NCBI GenBank assembly: GCA_023375785.1
Contig: SZWC01000580.1
Span: 227,621-291,620, forward strand
DNA: 64,000 nucleotides
Source: Penium margaritaceum
Taxonomy: Eukaryota; Streptophyta; Zygnematophyceae; Desmidiales; Peniaceae
Direction of reading: 5' to 3'
The translations under genes were made by a program, and so were the position numbers. The notes under the pieces were generated by a model. The model did not search any database. It was not told the origin of the DNA and saw only the letters and a list, made by a program, of their open reading frames with translations. This document shows, in pieces, positions 61,289 to 64,000 of the stretch; the first letter of the stretch is position 1; each line of letters begins with the position of its first letter.

Positions 61289-62615
61289 GCAAGGGCGGCA
61301 GTACGTCTCTACTTCTCCGCCCTCACGTTGATATCTCGTGGAGCACCCCTGATGAACATACAGCTGGCATCCTTCGCACCAGGCTCATGCAGTGATGTCC
61401 TCCGCACCCAGTCTTGTTTTGCGGGCTGAGCAATGTGGGATCCGTTCATATGTCCTGCAGCTGGTGCAGCGGTACACCATTTGCCCTTCCTCATTCCTTC
61501 CCACCTTTGTGGCACACTACGCGTGGACCCATCCTCCGCAGTGCTCACAGTGGCATGCCGTCCCTGTGACGATCCCCATGCATCCGTCTCCACAGCAATG
61601 CAGCCCGGAGTTTTCCGCACCCCAATCTTCTTTTCTTGGCTGAGCCAGGCATTGGTGGCATGTCCACACTTCTTCCTTTCCCCTCTTGCCGCATTGTTGG
61701 TGGCACATTTTCAGGCACATACCACATCCTTTGCCGAACTCCGCCATCCCTTCCCGGCAGGTGGCGCATGTAGGTTCTTGGGTCTCTGCGATGAAGCTGA
61801 GGTAGCAGTCTGTCCCAAGGATCTCATTGCCCACACATTGGTGACATTGGCCCTTCCAGGCAGAGTTGCCCGCCACTAGGCATTTGCGGTGTGCACACCT
61901 CGCGAAGACAGCACACCTTTCCCCGTCCTGTACTGTCTTTAGGCATGTGGGACATGCCGCGGATTGGTGCCCTTCCGTTCTTGGTTCCTCTTCCTATGAT
62001 TCTTCCTCTTCTTCCTCATTCAATTGAGGTGCCTTGCGGACACCTCGTTGCTTCTCGATTTCCTCCCTGCACCTCCCGCGCATCGCAGCCCCCGCTTCCC
62101 CCTCCGCGCCCATCACGAGGTGGTGCCAGGCAACCAATGCAGATTTTGCGGAGGCATCCGCCACAATCGTGCACTGCCACTCCCCACCACTGGCCGCATT
62201 GAGTGCATTTCTTCTCTTCGAGGTCCTTCCTCCTTCTTTCTTCTGCCGCAACCCGTCCCTCCACCTGTCACTACCTCATTGTGGCTTCGGAAACGGAGCG
62301 CAGACCTCTCCTTTGCTCTGGGGGTCCCTCTTATTCTTCCTCCTCTTCCTCCTCTTCCTCCTCCTCCTCCTCCTCCGGGTCCCAACTTCCGCGCGATGGT
62401 GCTCCCCCAGCGTCGGGTCCTGCTCCTTCTTCCTCATCCCATTTCTTTGCGGCCTCCTTCTCAATGGCCTCATTCAGGCACCGCAAGCAGGTGCAATTTT
62501 GTCCGATGCAAGTCTTGGATGTTCCGCCGGCATACTGGTGTGCGGGATTTCCACACACCCGGCACACCACCTTTAGGTTTGGCTAAGCAGGGAGACTTTC
62601 TCCGCACCATGTGCA
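61289..62615 (-). other. Array of PHD/RING-like zinc modules in the element
   Basis: Read on the minus strand, cysteine pairs recur as treble-clef-like modules. Cluster 1 spans 62,483-62,615 (CTWC, then CRVC-x4-H, then CTCLRC). Cluster 2 spans about 62,130-62,207 (CTQC, CGGC, CIGC). Cluster 3 spans 61,835-61,954 (CPTC to CHQC). Cluster 4 spans 61,649-61,768 (CATC, CGMC, HQQC, CHQC). Cluster 5 spans 61,457-61,610 (CGDGC, CEHCGGWVH, CTSC). Cluster 6 spans 61,289-61,378 (CEGC-x4-H-x2-C, YCRPC). Spacings approach the C4HC3 plan of PHD fingers. A glutamate run (antisense of CTCCTC repeats, about 62,331-62,390) separates clusters 1 and 2. The frames are interrupted. Role inferred only: chromatin targeting or nucleic-acid binding. 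Confidence 0.6.
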
Positions 62616-62639
62616 CGGGCCCGTATAGTTGGCCAGGTC

Positions 62640-62990
62640 CTTGGGGCTCATTGGCACCCTAGTCCGCGATGGTACTTTCTGGGGTTGCTGCTGGGCCACC
62701 CCCACTGAGGCTTGCTCGAGCCGTGGTTCAAGCCTACCTTCAGTCTCCTCCCTCTTCCTCCGGTCCTGCTGCTCCCTCTGTTCCTGCCGTAGCTACTCTT
62801 GCCGTTGTTCCTTCCTCCCCTCCTCCGCGGCCAGTTCGCGGACATCAGATTCCTCCTCTTCAATCTCCTCTGGTTCCTGGCTCCATTCCTACTCTTCTTG
62901 CGACACCTATTTTTCACATATGTCCAGCACCTCCTCCGCTCTCCATCCCGCGAGCCCTTCTGCTGTCCCAGAGGCGCCTGGCGACCTCTC
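62640..62990 (-). other. Charged linker between integrase and zinc modules
   Basis: On the minus strand this stretch encodes mostly Glu, Arg, Gln and Lys, suggesting a coiled-coil or disordered linker. No family is recognised. The matching plus-strand frames are Ser/Pro/Leu-rich shadows. Frame choice is uncertain because the element is broken. Confidence 0.4.
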
Positions 62991-62999
62991 GTCTAGGGG

Positions 63000-64000
63000 A
63001 TGTGCGTTTTCCATGCTAGTGGTAGCAGCACAGACGCCGTGGCCGGATAACTGCGGTCGCTGAACCCTTCCGGTCCTTCCAGCCACACTTGCCCCGCCTC
63101 AACGCTAGCCACGTGGTACACCTCCCGCGGCTCCCCTGCCTCTCGCCCCGCATTGGGGAAGGGGCGCAGATAACCCAATAGGCCCTCTTTGGCGGGCCCA
63201 TGGTTCAGCAGTCGGTTGGCCGCATCGTATCCGCGCCAGGCAGCGACCGAACCCCTCATCCGCGCCTCCGCCTGCATGGCCTTTGTCCTTTCACAGCGCT
63301 CGTGGAACCATTTTGCAACCTCCTTGTCCTTCTCTTCCCCCGAGAGCTTCTCTTGCTCCTCCGGAGCAAGTGGTAGCCTCAGCCGCTTCTGGGGCATGCC
63401 CATCGCCGCACGCGGTGGTTGTCCAAAGAGCAGCATGTGGGTGAGAAGGAGGTTGCACGGCTGGGTGTTGTATTGATGAAGTGCACCGTCTTCTTCAGCT
63501 TCTCTACCCAGCTGTTATCCTCCGTAGTGGCCAGTGCTCGCTCCAGTATTTCATGCACCCGCTCCACATGCCCATGGAACTCTGGCCTGTACCGCCCGGT
63601 GTGTACGTGATGGAGCCCCCACTCCTCTGGCTCCTCTCTGAAGGCCCCCATGAACTCTGTGCCGTTGTCGCTGTGCACCACGCTGCACCCACCAAAACGG
63701 GAAAAGATTTCCTCGCGGATGAACCTTGCCGTGGTGGCTGAGCTCTTGTTGGGCACAACGCGGATCCAAAGGAACTTCTTGAAGTGGTCCACCGTTGCAA
63801 TCCACTACCGGTTCCCTTGGTGGCGGTGCGGACGAGGGCCGTGGAAGTTGATGATGATCTTCTCCAGCGGTTCACCGATAGGGGAGGGCTGTAACAGCAG
63901 CTGGTCCCGTGGTGTGATTTTCTGTGCTCGTTCGCAAGGGGTGCAGTGCTGCACCACCTCTTTGATGAGAGCCACCAGGTTTGGTACGTGGATGATGGGC
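63000..64000 (-). other. Integrase domain of the element (fossil)
   Basis: Minus-strand reading in order. First comes the C-x2-C half of an HHCC zinc-binding domain (CTPCERAQ, 63,934-63,945). The lead-in is like that of Ty3/gypsy integrases (FHGPRP, then GNR). The core follows: first Asp in TVDHFKKF (near 63,795), second Asp in HSDNGTEF (63,652-63,675), and Glu in HVERVHE (63,562-63,570). The second Asp and the Glu are 35 positions apart, the usual D,D-E spacing. After NTTPSRAT comes LLFGQPPRA and a C-terminal part (63,000-63,440) that may hold a GPY/F-like region. Assignment to the retroviral/Ty3 integrase superfamily is secure. The copy is interrupted and should be regarded as inactive. Confidence 0.85.

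Larger units (their letters stand above)
59773..64000 (-). mobile_element. Broken integrase-bearing LTR-type element (Ty3/gypsy-like), continues past the window
   Basis: A GC-rich element starts abruptly where the satellite ends. Its first bases, TGATACC, fit an LTR that opens with TG. The coding sense is the minus strand: integrase at about 63,000-64,000, then a cysteine-rich region at 61,289-62,615, then an apparently non-coding end zone next to the satellite. Reverse transcriptase, protease and gag are not in the window and would lie beyond 64,000 if present. The reading frames are broken, with roughly half a dozen interruptions in the visible part, so it is a fossil copy. Age cannot be judged without the second LTR. 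The alternative is a Ginger-type transposon, which uses a related integrase and in some families also carries PHD domains. Confidence 0.72.

Noticed and set aside
60367-61429. Plus-strand open frames of about 270 and 330 codons
   Set aside because: Composition is Ser/Pro/Leu/Arg-rich without a domain, three plus-strand frames are open at once, and the neighbouring domains (integrase, zinc modules) are on the minus strand. This is typical of GC-rich antisense shadows.
62203-62586. Plus-strand poly-serine frame
   Set aside because: It is the complement of a minus-strand glutamate run (CTCCTC repeats) between cysteine clusters.

Overview
The window reads as eukaryotic, repeat-dominated (heterochromatin-like) DNA. 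From base 1 to about 59,772 I see no host gene. The lineage cannot be fixed from the sequence. The evidence for a eukaryote is a higher-order satellite, tRNA-like split A/B-box promoters, and a Ty3/gypsy-type integrase.

Layout. Positions 1-59,772 are one satellite array of roughly 290-295 monomers of about 191 bp. Six diverged monomer types (called A-F here) follow a fixed order and form a higher-order repeat (HOR) of about 1,147 bp. The best runs are 6,988-12,912, 21,089-30,057 and 52,364-59,207, where successive units measure 1,140-1,148 bp apart from a few explained exceptions. The array is broken six times (1, 4,118, 13,808, 19,053, 37,740 and 50,246) by a non-satellite spacer of about 503-518 bp. 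The spacer always sits between the same specialised monomers (J before it, G then H after it). Each spacer carries C-rich tracts and, on the minus strand, a tRNA-like box A/box B pair. Spacer, J, G and H therefore travel together as a module of the array rather than as independent insertions.

Inside the array one foreign element is clean: a 652-bp insertion at 4,745-5,396 with a 7-bp target duplication (AGTCGAT). It is unusually dense in perfect stem-loops and holds an internal minus-strand tRNA-like unit. Other interruptions are rearrangements of the satellite itself: single-monomer duplications, a five-monomer HOR, a conversion patch, and scars where the spacer has been lost. There are also two assembly problems, a single N at 46,800 and a 160-N gap at 50,386-50,545.

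At about 59,773 the satellite stops and a GC-rich element begins, running past the right edge. Read on the minus strand it shows an integrase (HHCC-type C-x2-C pair, D,D-E core) followed by a series of cysteine-rich PHD/RING-like zinc modules. I treat it as a broken LTR-type (Ty3/gypsy-like) fossil, with a Ginger-type integrase transposon as the alternative.

The candidate undescribed system is the array itself: a centromere-like HOR satellite punctuated by a recurring module with a potential Pol III promoter and G-quadruplex-prone tracts. Each monomer also carries a wobble-tolerant hairpin. Many short open frames occur in the satellite. They repeat with the monomer and I do not regard them as genes.
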